DNA of 64,000 bases, from the NCBI RefSeq assembly GCF_000006565.2, contig NC_031472.1, positions 2,756,493-2,820,492 of the forward strand, read 5' to 3'. Below the pieces are notes generated by a model. The model did not search any database. It had not been told where the DNA came from and was given only the letters and a program-made list of their open reading frames with translations. The stretch comes from Toxoplasma gondii ME49 (lineage: Eukaryota; Apicomplexa; Conoidasida; Eucoccidiorida; Sarcocystidae). The number at the start of each line of letters is the position of its first letter. The first letter of the stretch is position 1. Positions 1 through 12,000 of the stretch are shown one piece after another. Both the position numbers and the translations under genes were made by a program.

Positions 1-153
1 GCAGCCTCATCCTGTCATGTGGCTGACGCAGGCCGAGAGGTAATCTGTCGACCGACAGGAGCTGATTCCTATGCACCTCACGTCAAAACTCAACGCTTGC
101 GCATATCCATATCTTGGACAGCCAGTTCACCCCTGCCGACGATTCTTGGCTCT

Positions 154-2155
154 TCAGTCGATTATGACAGTGTAGTCGTAAATCGGCCAAGGAGCATTGC
201 CAGGGTATACGTGTCTACTGCGCTGGTCATTGATGTAGGTGGTAGGTGATGTTGGCGTGCAGAGCTTTGGGCATGTCAGCAAGACAGAGAATTCATGTTT
301 GGTTTCACTCCTACACATCTTCTCACTCATTACGTCAGAGAATCTAGCGCCATCTACTGTTGCTCGACCGGGGTGACACCGAGTACCGTTTCCTGTCAGT
401 GGAATTCCAGTAAGAGGGACTTCTCTCTCACCTTGCCCCTTGCGCTTGCGTCTACCGCTGTGATGCTGGAGAGGCTCCCTCGATGTTGAGGTGGCTGCCG
501 AGGTGCCTGAAGGCCGCCTTCCTTCTGATGCGCCCCTTTGCGGTGCCGGACGGACGTCGCCTGGAAGGCTCGTCGAGCCAGCCTTGCTCCCTCCCCCTCC
601 GGCATCAGACACATCCGCGCCCGACGTTGACTGAGCCTCGGTCGCTCCTGACGGACTCGCCATCAGCGAGCTCCTTTTGGTACCACGCAACCGATGCCGT
701 CTTTTTTCCGTTGATTGTTTCATTTCACGCAGCTTCTGTCGGTATATCTTCACGACATTTTGAGCTGCTGTGTGTCGCTCTTCGGCATCTCTAACCTCCG
801 CCTCCAGTTCTCGTTGAGCCCACTCTGCCGCCTGTATATCGGCCTCTTGAATCTGGTATTCTTCGATGGATTTTTCTGAATCGCGGGAACTGTTTTCCTG
901 CCTACGCCTTTCTGTGTTTTGTACCATTTTTCGGAGCCGTCTCCGCCGTTGTGATGCCAATCCTAAAAGGCTCCGTACTAGCCGCATCTGTTGAGATATT
1001 AGTTTTTCCAGCTCTTCTCTAGTCTCAGGCAACGTAGCGGAACTAGTTCCTGTTGTTGCCAACATCCCTGGTGAGCCGACGTCGGGTATGTTTCCTGTTT
1101 CTTTGTGGCGCCATCGGCAACTGCGGGTATTGACCAAAGGCCTAAGATCGGGAGCCTTGTTCAGAATCGAGCGCATCTTCGATTTCAAATCACGTATGTC
1201 CCTACTAATACCGGTAAGCATCGCCTTGCGCTCGAGTATTTTCTGCTCTTTAGCGGCCTTCCGGTCGTGATACATCTGCGTGTACTTCCTCACCTCCTCA
1301 GGAGTCTGCCACAGCCATAAAAGAAGCAAAATGAGAAGCGATGCCGTTAAGGAGCCTTCGTAGAACACGATATCTAGACAGCAAGGAACGTTAAATGCCC
1401 AAGAAACCTGGATGCCTGCATGGTCCAGCGTACCGTCGAGTGCAGGACCTCGAATTGCCTACTAATGCTGAGTAGCTTCTCTTTCCTCTAAACAGTTTTC
1501 TGATCCTTAGCTCCCTTCCATTTTTCATGACCAGCCTGTGGTGGCGGGTCATCAACAACTATGGCGCAGCAGGTACATTTAACACTGTCGGCCGGTCGCT
1601 CACCATAGCCCCGGATCCACCTTTACGCTGCGTTCTCATATACGACTCCGGTGAACACCAGCGTCTCGATAATTCCCCCGCTCTCAATCGTATATGAAGA
1701 CTTTTAGATTGAAGAGTGTCGATCTGGTCCATGATTTGATCCAGCTGTCGCCTCGCCTCCTCTTGAGACGGAATGCCACCGTCACCTTCTGAGTCTGACC
1801 TCGTGTCCCCTACTAATGGGCCCTCTTTGATTGGGGAGCCCCGCAGGGTTCCGATTCGTCCTGAAGCTTGTGAAGTGCTTGGCCTTGGCTCATCATCACC
1901 GGCTGTGATTTGTGAAGTGCTTGGCCTTGGCTCATCATCACCGGCTGTGATTTCAGAGGTGCTTGCAGCTGCTGCAGTGAGCATATCTACTGCCTGGAAA
2001 GGATGGAAGAGTGTGACACTCCTTCCTAGCGCACTGAAATACCACGAAAGCATTATCACCGCTGGGATGCCACCTCCTGCCATAGTCAGCAGCCGCGGCA
2101 CACTGAAACTCAAACACAGCGCCAGCACCCGCCATGGCGCGCGTTGTCTCCACAT
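154..2155 (-). CDS. Two-exon K/R-rich coiled-coil protein, possibly a multicopy coccidian family member
   Basis: Proposed exons are 2155-1577 and 1458-154 (627 aa); both junctions are phase 0 (donor GTACCT after ...PTVLN, acceptor TAG before GCA). The start at 2155 (MWRQRAPW) opens a hydrophobic stretch (VLALCLSFSV) that could be a signal peptide or anchor. Residues about 70-97 hold a 14-residue repeat in tandem (ITAGDDEPRPSTSQ). Exon 2 has a membrane-like segment (LLILLLLWLW), then two long charged helices likely to form coiled coils, then a Gly/Ser/Thr-rich tail. I do not recognise a domain. High Lys/Arg content and an N-terminal hydrophobic segment recall the T. gondii KRUF-type multicopy families, but that is inference. 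The two exons could also be separate genes, and the last 60 residues may be non-coding if another donor is used. Transcript data would decide. Confidence 0.5.
1874..1957. repeat. 42-bp direct tandem duplication (two copies)
   Basis: Two near-identical 42-bp units lie head to tail (core gaagtgcttggccttggctc). They keep frame and encode the doubled 14-residue Asp/Glu/Pro/Ser/Thr-rich motif in the minus-strand protein. Near-identity suggests a recent duplication. Confidence 0.9.
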
Positions 2156-3382
2156 CGGGCTAAATTGAAGCCACCCCCCGGCGGTAAGGCAACCGACATA
2201 CCGGACGTCACTCCGTGGTTCACAGTTCTGTCGGCTGTGGGAACAGACTGACCGGCTCCAGGTCGACGCCCTATTGCTGTCGCACAGAGATGGATATATT
2301 TGCCCAGATGATTATGTCGCGAAGCGTCTACGTATAGACGCGCCAACACCGGGGATCGACTCCAGTGAGAAGGGGACTGTGGCAGTGACTGAAGCGCGTC
2401 GTCTCCGACTTAACGACATCTCAAGCTTCTCTATGAATCAATGGCCGGAGGGTTTTAAATCAGTGGCGGCAAGATACGTCAGAGTATAATGCATGGCAAG
2501 CGCCCCCGGTTTTTTGGCGCATTGAAATCATTTGTTCGAACCGCGTCCTCCGGGCAAGCACATACAGCAACAACACTCTGAAATAACCGAGCGAGCAACA
2601 ACGCACCTTAGAATGGGCAGGAGGGCCACGAAGATGGGACAGTGCCGTTTGTGAGGCGCGCTCCCACCGGTGTGGCATGCTGCGTGACGCAACCGAGGCA
2701 CCATCTAGGCCTTCGTGTTGGACACCGGCATCGCAGCAGAAGTCACCTGTGAATTCGTAGAGCGTTTTGGCTCCTGTGGACGACGAGAAGAACCGTCCGC
2801 ATGAATCGTGGCAGAGCTCGTGGTTTGGAAAAGGCTGGATGGAGAACTTATCGCTTCAAGGAAGCGGCAGAGCCCGTCTTTCTAACTGATCAAATGCTGT
2901 AGCTCTTGTTGTATTCAGTCACTGGAAAGGTAGATAAGCATCACCGGGAATAAACTGTTTCATCACACGCAGGAAGACCTCTTCGATTTTAGCGGGGACT
3001 TCATCGTCCTTAGAGCCAGGAAGTTGCCGGAGCTCCGGGGAACGACACATTGTCAGGACCGCGGATATACTTCTACGTAGGTAGACAGCTTTGGGATTTG
3101 ATCTTTGTTTGCATGCACAGTGGACGATACATAATCAAACGACGTTTTCCATCTATCAGTGCCTGTCGTCGACGTGGGGACTTCTGATCCTTCCCACAAG
3201 TAAAAGGGTTTGCTGGGTAAGAGACACGCACGGACTTAATCGGATGCATCCGTACTCGACTGTCTACGAACTAGCTGCCGTGCTGCGAGAAAGTTAAAAA
3301 ACAGTCGGACACCGAATCCCCGTAAATGAGACCATTCTCAAGGAATGACAGTCTAGAGTGACCTACAAACCCCGTCCATGGT
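2156..3382. other. Spacer with no supported gene
   Basis: Only short, overlapping open frames on both strands (under 80 codons) are present, with no recognisable domain or convincing exon chain. It would contain the upstream region of the minus-strand gene starting at 2155. A short plus-strand open frame at 3091-3297 could be the lost 5' part of the decayed antigen-like gene that follows, but nothing in it proves this. Confidence 0.6.
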
Positions 3383-4057
3383 TTGCAGGTAAGCCCACAC
3401 GCTCTGTCTAGCCCTTCAGGGGCAACGCCCGGAGACACACCGGCGTTCTTGCGAATATCGCCGTCTCATCTTGACGTTCTCAGAGGGCCTACACAGGGCG
3501 TTACTCACGCACACATTCTCATCCGGGTACACAAACCACGGGGGATACCCCACAAATCCGGTCCGAACGTAAATTTTTCTTGTCAAACACATCCGGCGTT
3601 GGCACCTCAGGGTGGCCTGTAAGCCTGATGGCTACCACGACCGCGTGTGGGGAGCGCGAGAACATACAGCCTATCGTGGGAACAGTTCTCCGGCTCTGGT
3701 ACCATCGATGAGCGGACCACGTGGCGTCGAACGTGTTGCGGTACCCCCACCGAAAACTGACGAGTTAACGAGAAACCCGACAGCCTTCGGGTTTGTACTA
3801 AGGAGCTCGGAGGGAATGTGACAGGTTCCCTCGAACACGACTGTCAACAAGCCACAGTCATGTGGATAAATCCCTCGTCCTCCGTGGTTTCATTCGCCGG
3901 TTCAGCTGGCCTCTACAGTCCATCAACTGCGGATAATGCTTCCTTCGTTCTGTCCGGACCCTGTGTCGGTTCGCGGTTTGTACTATGCAGTCTTCACAAA
4001 ACCGCAGTGGTTCGTATACCTAAGCAAGACGAAGTCGATGCGTGTGTCTCTATTTAG
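3383..4057 (+). pseudogene. Probable decayed SRS (SAG1-related surface antigen) gene, two domains with frameshifts
   Basis: No single frame is open, but consecutive fragments in alternating frames follow the order of an SRS tandem-domain protein. Frame A (3383-3622) has PNVNFSC then ALAPQGG, like the first-domain VxFxC...LxP pattern. Frame B (3612-3821) has LVPSMSGP then VAVPPPKTDELTRNPTAFGF, like the end of a first domain and the linker. Frame A returns (3818-4057) with NPSSSVVSFAG, a Leu/Pro turn, Cys, and VRIPKQDEVDACVSI, like a second domain. Several expected cysteines are missing, and the frame changes near 3620 and 3800 with intervening stops. SRS genes and pseudogenes are abundant and scattered in T. 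gondii. The assignment rests on remembered family patterns only; a profile search across all frames would confirm or reject it. Confidence 0.4.
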
Positions 4058-6035
4058 TTTCAATACTTATGTCTATGCGCTCACTTGAATCTCTGTGCGC
4101 ACTCGCCATCATACGTCATTAGTGCTTGGTCGAGCACTGGTCATTTTTTGTGTTCCTCACGAGCGAACGCGTGTGTTTCTAAGCGAATTCAACGTTGCTC
4201 GGAATGTCATATCCAGGGCTAAGAAAAAGAAGCAACTGGTGGTGGGGACAGCAACTCTATTCAGGTCTGGGACATCCATCAACATAATCGCATGTGAACG
4301 AGGGCATGCAACGTATACGGATGTGTCCCATTGTCTACAAGCAATGGTGTTCGCTCTCACGTTCGTGGCATAATTATGTGTACCTGTGGCCGTTGTGCCC
4401 CGTCTCTTAATGTGTGTGTGCCGCTGTGTCGTTCGTTCAGCTGGCCACGAGGTAGATGTAGACTCGTTAAGCACAACAGAAGTAAGCCCTTTATGTCGTT
4501 TGGTGTGATCCTAAGTGCGCTGTGAGCTAAATAGATACAACGGAGATAGGTCAAACGTCTATAACCGAGTATCAACTTAGATGCACAAATAGACATCATT
4601 AGTCCTTTCTTCAAGGGCAATTTGCGTCGGCGGTATAACATGTCATGAGGCGAAAGTCTCTGTGCGACCAACAGCTACCTAGTAGACTGTTCCATTCTGT
4701 GTCCATGCCTATTCTAACTCTAAACGCTGATACGTCCTATGCAGCAGTTTGTGAACTCGCACACGTAAGTGCTGCTGAAACACGCGAACAACAATAGCCA
4801 ATCCTGACGCGAGGAAGGCGCTTCGAACAGAGAGGAAAACAGAAACAAATAGTGCTTTTCCAGAAGCAGCGGATCCCTGATGTAAATATATTCTTTCACA
4901 GTTGTTTCTCCGCGAAAATGACGGGACAAAAAACTCAACAATATCAGAGAAAGTGATTACGGACTGAAGGAAAATGCGGCGTTTCCGTGCCGGTTCCGGT
5001 AGGCATTCCCGTTCAGTCGATGTGGTGGCATCCCTAGATTAATACAAGAACACGGTGATCCAGCCAAAATTGGCTTCCACCTCCTTTCCCGATCATACCC
5101 CTCTTGTTTAACAAATGGAATGCGTTATTCAAAAACCGAAGGCATACAGCATACGTTGGTATGGGAAAATGGATTGTGGACTCGAAATGAGACAAAACTA
5201 GGGGGCTTCAGCGTGGCCGGTATTCATAACTGTGCCGTTCTGATCCAGTCTATAAAAACATCGTTTTTTGTTTCTCTGCCAACTTTTACCTGGTACAAAG
5301 CGCCACCACCTCTTGTTGCTTCCCTACTTGTTTGGACTCACCCCGTTGTCTCCACATTCTTCAAATTCGCGTTCCTGTCGATCACCACAGGCTCTTTCCC
5401 TTGCTTGAAGGAGTGGAAACCATCAACCAATCTAATTTCGTGAAAAGGGGGTACGGTAAAAAAGGACTCTAGGGTGTCTACAAAATTGCCAACCTTTCCT
5501 TACAACATAGCACAAAGTGTAAACGAGTGGGATGTCGCATTCGCTGCATTGTACTAAAGAGACATTTTGCATGCCTCGATGGGGGAAACACACTGAGACT
5601 CTTGCGTTTTACGTACTTGGCGTCTTTCCCGTGCCTTCCCTGGAAAATGATGATCTATCTTCCAATTGTGAGGACTCAGCTTACGTCCCTGGTCTAGAAC
5701 ACGCAGCTTTACCACGCCGAATACGGATCAACCGAGTTAAACAATACAGGGTGGAAGTGTGGGTCGTCTACCGAAAGATCACTGCCGTCCTGCAGCCAGG
5801 AGATGACACCGAGAGTCACTCGCTACGGTATAAGACAAAAAATATGAATCTGTGTGTCCAGCCTTGCATGATATTCGAGAGCTCTTTTTCGACTGTGACT
5901 GTCTGTTTCACAGAAGCAACTATTTCGTTAGCGGAAGAGTGGTCTTCTCTAAACTGTGCCGTCAAATTGCCGAGGACAAAAGCCACAGAAAACGAGTTTG
6001 TAACTAGCTTTTGCCGGTGTCCTTGAATCGCTGCT
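4058..6035. other. Spacer, including the 3' flank of pyruvate carboxylase
   Basis: No supported gene. Open frames of up to 164 codons (for example plus strand 5532-6026) have no recognisable domain and look like chance openings opposite the likely 3' untranslated region of the minus-strand pyruvate carboxylase, which stops at 6036. Confidence 0.6.
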
Positions 6036-9000
6036 CTACAGAATGCGGACTAGCAAGTCACCCTGCTGAACCGGGTCTCCTTCGCGCACAAGAAAGTCTC
6101 CCACTGTGCCTGCGACAGGTGAAACCTGAGGACAGAAAACCGACAAAGTGACCGCATTCTTTTTTACACGAAAACCTCGTGAAGAATACCACACCCCGTG
6201 ACAATGTGCACGCACTGACATTCACTTGCACATATTTCGGCATGCAAACGCATGGATTCTTTACATAAAACCGTCTGTTCAAGGGGGATCTTCTTCCCAC
6301 TGAAGAGACCATCCCCCAGTGCTCTTCATCATGAGCACATTGCCTGGATGCATCCAGACACTTCATTTGTACTCCCCTTGTACCGAGTTTTTTTGAGAGA
6401 ACATACCACGACAGTTTCCATTTTCATGGCGGTGATGATAACGACAGGATCGTTTTTCCGAACCGTCTGCCCTTCCTTCACTTTATACTTCAGAACATTT
6501 CCGGGCATTGGCGACGCGATTTGCTTTGGATCCGACGCATCCGCTTTCGTGTTCCGGACAATGTCCTAAATAAAAACAAGTGAAAACGCAAACACAGCGA
6601 CAGAGTCTCACCCACTGCGACGGAGGGCGAGAGACCAAGGTTCTTCTACCAGTCGACAGGAGATCCAATGATGGTACTTTTCGCATGCGTTTTGTCTTTT
6701 CTCGTTCGCCAAAAACTTGCGTTAAATACAACGAAAACAACGAAGGCGTCTAGGTGAGAGAATTGCCGGTTTTCCGGTGTCGGTTCGGCAAGGAGTTTCC
6801 CGCATTCAACAACCCATGCATGTTCATGCAAACAGAAAAACAGAGAAGAGCGAAATCTACCTCTAAGCACACCAATGCATCTCTTAGGAAGGGTGCGTGA
6901 GTTGGAGCATAGGATATGCTGCACTCCTTCATTGGTAACTGCCACAACGACTCTATTGGCAGTCAGCTAGTCCCTGAGAGCCACTCAAGTGTCCAGAAAC
7001 ATGATTTCGTGTTCGATTTGCGTTCTACGGTTCTGGATCGCGGACAATTTGTAAAAACAGTCCAATTATCCCGTGGTAATATGATAGAGTCTTTTCTACC
7101 GAGATTTGAGCTGCCAAAATATCAAGGACGCGAGCTCGCTGGACGACTGACCACAAAACAGGCTTTCGAAAACACCAAGCTGATTTTCACCACAGTTGGA
7201 TGCGTACTAACAAACGCGTCGGAGACAGCGACACACCTCACCACTCGCCTCGACCGTTCGTTTGAGGCCTTCGTCAGAAATGGTTCTGTGTCAACTTTCT
7301 TGAAACTCAGGGACCGAAGATAAACTCTTTGACTGCGCCTTTGTCATCGACACTCTCCTCGCATTCAACTGGGGCACGACGCGCACAGACCGTGAGACAA
7401 CAGCTAAATTTTCGACGGTGTATAATATGTACTCTATCGACATCGACTCTGCATGTAACAGCGATATCACTGTCTCCACTCTTTTCTTTTCATCTTCACC
7501 TACTTTGCTGGCATTCGTGTCAATCACGTTCACTGTGCGGGGAAGCCCCATGACTTCAAAGAAGACGTCGCGACTGCCGTCCGGCAGAACATGCGTTTTC
7601 GCGATGTACCTGGACAAGCAAGCCACACGAACAGCGGACCTTTCCCCAAATTTGCTACACATCACGCCGCGGAAACGGGGACTCTTTTCTGAACCTTGTG
7701 GTAGAGGAATACGTAAAATTTAAACGGGTGAAGTCGTTTAAAGCGACACCCACAAATATACATATTTGCAAACACCTATCTTTGTTTCACGTAGAGGCTT
7801 CCGCGAAAATGGTGTAATGGACGTTTGCGACGCAGACACTGCAGCTTGGAAGTCTGGTCTTCAGTCTTCTTGCTGGGGACATGGGAGGTATTACCAACAA
7901 TCAATCTTACATTATGCGATGCTTAAAGCGCTTTCTTCTAACGGAACATTCTGGGCGGCATGTCACCGAAAATGAAAGTTTCAATTTTACTCATGAAAGA
8001 CAGCATACTACATTTGAATAAAGAATTGTTTCCCCCTCGCTTGATGGTGGAAACCTGAATTCTCGATTCGCAGCCAAATATCCCCCTGAATGACAATGAC
8101 TGTGTTTCCAGCTCCATCTCGCTACCTCTAACTATCTACATCGGTGCTGATCTAAGTATTTATCGACTTATGGCTACTTCTCTGAACCCCATGAATGAAA
8201 GACGAACAAGATTCGAATAAAGAATCGTGTTCCTCTCACTTGACAGTAACTTCACGGCCAGCCATGTGGACAGTGATCGATTCGCCAGGTTGAAGGCCCG
8301 TGAAGTAGGCGGCTGTTGGCAGCATCGAAACATCTCCGAAGTTTTTCAGGAATTGCTGATATTCGTCAAAGACCGCAGGATAGAAGACGCTGCTCACCAA
8401 GTCGCAGTCGCGGAACTTCCGACCGTGATTGCTCTCCAGTTTCTCGCGAATCTCCACTGCACGAAAGTCCGAAAACAAGCATTGAAGAAAAACGTTCAGA
8501 CAATCCACTCTCTCAGCACAGACAGGGAGGTGTCTCTCTGCACATGAGTAGAAATGTGCATCGAAAGCAAGAACTGAAAACGTTCTATCAAGGTTAGGTC
8601 ACTTGGATGTGCGTTTTCAGCGTGAAGAGTAACACTGTAAGAAGCGAGACAGCGTGGTGACTAGCCTTTTACCTGATTTGTCTCTGAAGAGAGAGTGACA
8701 GACCACCGAATTTGTGGGTGGAACAAAGAAACTACACGAAGTACACCACACAAGCATGATTTGCACCATGCACCTCCTTCACCACCCTCTCCGGTGACAA
8801 GGAGAAACTGGAAATCAAGTGCTGAGTTTCGTGTTTTTAGTCAACAGAAAAAATCTCTCTCCGGAGACTATTCAGGCTCCGGAAAAGTCCATCCCTCGTT
8901 ACGCTGAACGCCGATCTCCACACTCACAAAAGTCTACAGACCTCGGCCGCGCGCATGCCTTTTCTGACTGTTGTGTTCCTGGACTGAAGTGCCGATCTCC

Positions 9001-12000
9001 CTTTCGAGTCTCATCCCGCTTCGTTTCTAAAAGCAGAGCGCCCTTCCGTTACACACACTTCCACCGTCTCCCCTGTGTCTGGATAGCAAAGAGTCTCTTT
9101 CTTTGCCTCACAGTCCCTTCTGTGGATCTGGGAGAGGCGCCTCGTTTCTTCTCAGCGTAGCCTGCTTCTAGGGGTCTCTGAATGTCGACTGCTTTCTGTC
9201 TCCCCACTGTCTCCCGAGCACACGTCGCTTACTCCAGTTGACGGGGGCGAGAGATGCGCCAGGGCGACCCTCCACGGTCTGCATGCCCCTGAGAACCTTC
9301 GACCTCAGCGGCTCAGGAAAGCCGAAGGGTGGATGCCCAATGCGTCCCTGAAGGAACTCGACCACCGAAGAAGGGAAGGAAAGTTCCTCTGCCCTGGCGA
9401 GCACTGTCTCTGCGTCCAGCTTGTTCTGCACCAGAAACTGCGCAAAGTCGCCCACCACCTTTGAACTGGGAGTCACCTTTGGGGGGTTACCTGCAAACGG
9501 AAAAGCCGCAAGTCGCGTTCTCAAGAGCTGTGATTGGTAGGTCGTAAACATGCACCCTCGAAAAGCGCTCGCGAGAATCGAGTTGCGAGTCGCTGCAGGC
9601 AGGTCTACCTGTCTCTTCCTCCACCCCTGCATCTCGATCCATGCAGTCGTTGATGTCTGCGCATCTGCGGTCCTTTGTCGACGTATGCGCCTATCTGGCT
9701 GTCTCTCTAACTGTGCGTCTCCGCAGCGACCTCTTCCTCCATGTCTTCAAATCTCTGACGTTCATTCCTGACTGTCGTCTTGGTCATATGAGTGTGCGTA
9801 GCATCTCATGAAAGAAGACGTACGGATGTCTTGCTAAGTAAAACTACTCACTTCGATGGATCGCCACGGCACAGCTCGCGACACAGGGGCATCTGCACTT
9901 GGTGGCCTTGAGTACCTCTTGTCGTCTCTTCTACATCTCTATTCGCGTCTGTCGTCCAGACCTCTCTTCGCATCTTTCTTTTAGCTGTATCTTTTCTCGT
10001 CTTCTCTCGACATCTCTTCGGTATTTTTCTCAAGAGGTACCTTCCCGTGTCTCTGAAAAGAGATCTTTCCGCGTTTGTTGCGGAATCTTACCGAGGAGTC
10101 GGTTTGCGACGCAGTAGGCCCGTTTGATGTCTCTCCATCGGTCGGCCATTCCCAGCGAGTAAGCCTGCATGTAGAGATTTGTGTACTGACCTCCCGGGAT
10201 CTCATGTTCATGAACTTCCGAGCTCACGTTCTTCACAGTCGCAGTTGCTTCGAACGGTGCGTAGAAACGTCGAACCTGATGCACATCAAAGGAGAGGAGC
10301 ATTCATTGAGACCTTCCAAAGAAAGTGAATTTTTCCGGTGTCCGCCAAAAGGGGAATAAACATGTACCGATCCACATTGACCGAACACACCCGTTTTTTC
10401 TCAAAAACGCAAATGCGTCGTCGTCGTTCGACTGATTCCTCAAGTGCTGGAAAGACACCACATTCAAAGATTGGATCGCTCGATGCTTTTTAATGTCGGC
10501 GGGAGACAGGGAGTGCATTCTGAACCCCAATGCTTCCAACGCACGGCTCGTGTTCTAAGACGCTTTGTGAAAAGGACTTTCGCAAGGGCGAATCCGCTGA
10601 CGGGAGTTACCGTTTTCGCTATCCACGTACTTCACTCTCTCCGGGAAGAAGACGCAACACAGCGGGGATCTCTTTTTTTCTCCCTCAAACAGAAAGCTGA
10701 ACGAAGCACTCTATCGAGAGCGAAATGAAGAACTTGAGCTCACCTGCTGAAAATAGTCGGAGAATTGAGAGAGGACGTTAAGATCAATTTCTGTGTCAAG
10801 AGGCGTGTGTTGCAGAGATGCAACAAGAGACCCCATGCACGGTTGAGACGTCAGACCCGACAAAGAGTCCACAGCGACGTCAACAATGTCTGCGCCGGCC
10901 TCGGCTGAAAAGCAAATCAAAATTAAACAGAGAAATGAAGGAAACGTTAGACAATCGAATCAAAACGGACGAAGAGACGACACGCTGGGAGAAACTCAAA
11001 ACGGAGAGATCTGGTGTGCGACAAGCAAACGACAGACAGCACCCATACACGACAAGCAACCAACAGAAGTCTCGGAAGTCCCTTCGGCGTTTTCCACGTT
11101 TTGCGGGGTAGACTGGAACGCAGAGATACCATTGAAAGAAAAGAGAGGCAACAAAAAACAAAGGTGACGTGACTGCGAGCACATTCCAGTTCTTGAATCA
11201 CGAGCGTCCAAACTGCATGCGCGACTAAGACCTGCTCTCCTAAGCCTGAGGAGGCCTTGAATGCATTTGGAATCACGTGAGAAATGGTGCAACTGCATGT
11301 ACGGTTAAAGCTGACTCCTTGATAGAGTGACTACGCGGGGAAAAATGTCATAAAAATATAAATCGAATTACACGAACTCGTTTTATGAATTTGGAAAACT
11401 CACCTGCTGCCAACATGGAAGCGACGCCACATCCGCCAGTGTCATGCGTGTGGACGTGGATGGGGATGTGAGGGAATTCGCGCCGCAGAGCGCTGATGAG
11501 AAGGTCTGCAGCTGGAGGCGTCAACAAGCCTGCCATGTCCTAAGGCCGAAACGCATACGCGAGCGAAAGCAGCGAAAAGGGCACTCAAACCACACAGAAA
11601 AACTCTACTCCTTATCAGTGCATGTACATGTCTGCGGGTGTATGTACACCGGCTACGAGTCGACTACAACACGCTTCCTGATACACACGGTAAAGACGAG
11701 TTTTAGGCCAATTTCGAGGTCGACGGTTTTCTGTGTAGAATGGCTTCAAAACAAGGGGAGAATTGCCTCTGAGAGATGAAAAAACAGCGATTGCAACCTA
11801 TGAATGGAGAGTAAACAGAAGCCGGGGACAGGTGAAAAAAAGCAGTCCACGAAATGCAGGAAACACAAATGAGAGCGAGCCAACATCGCTCCTCCCACAG
11901 CAACACAAGAAAGAGGCATCTGCACTTGGTTGACTACTTTTCTGCATCACAGTTCTCTTCTTCACAGCTGCGCCTGCATTCTGCGTCTCTATCCCTTTCC

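Noticed and set aside
5532..6026. Plus-strand 164-codon frame
   Set aside because: Antisense to the pyruvate carboxylase 3' flank; no family features.
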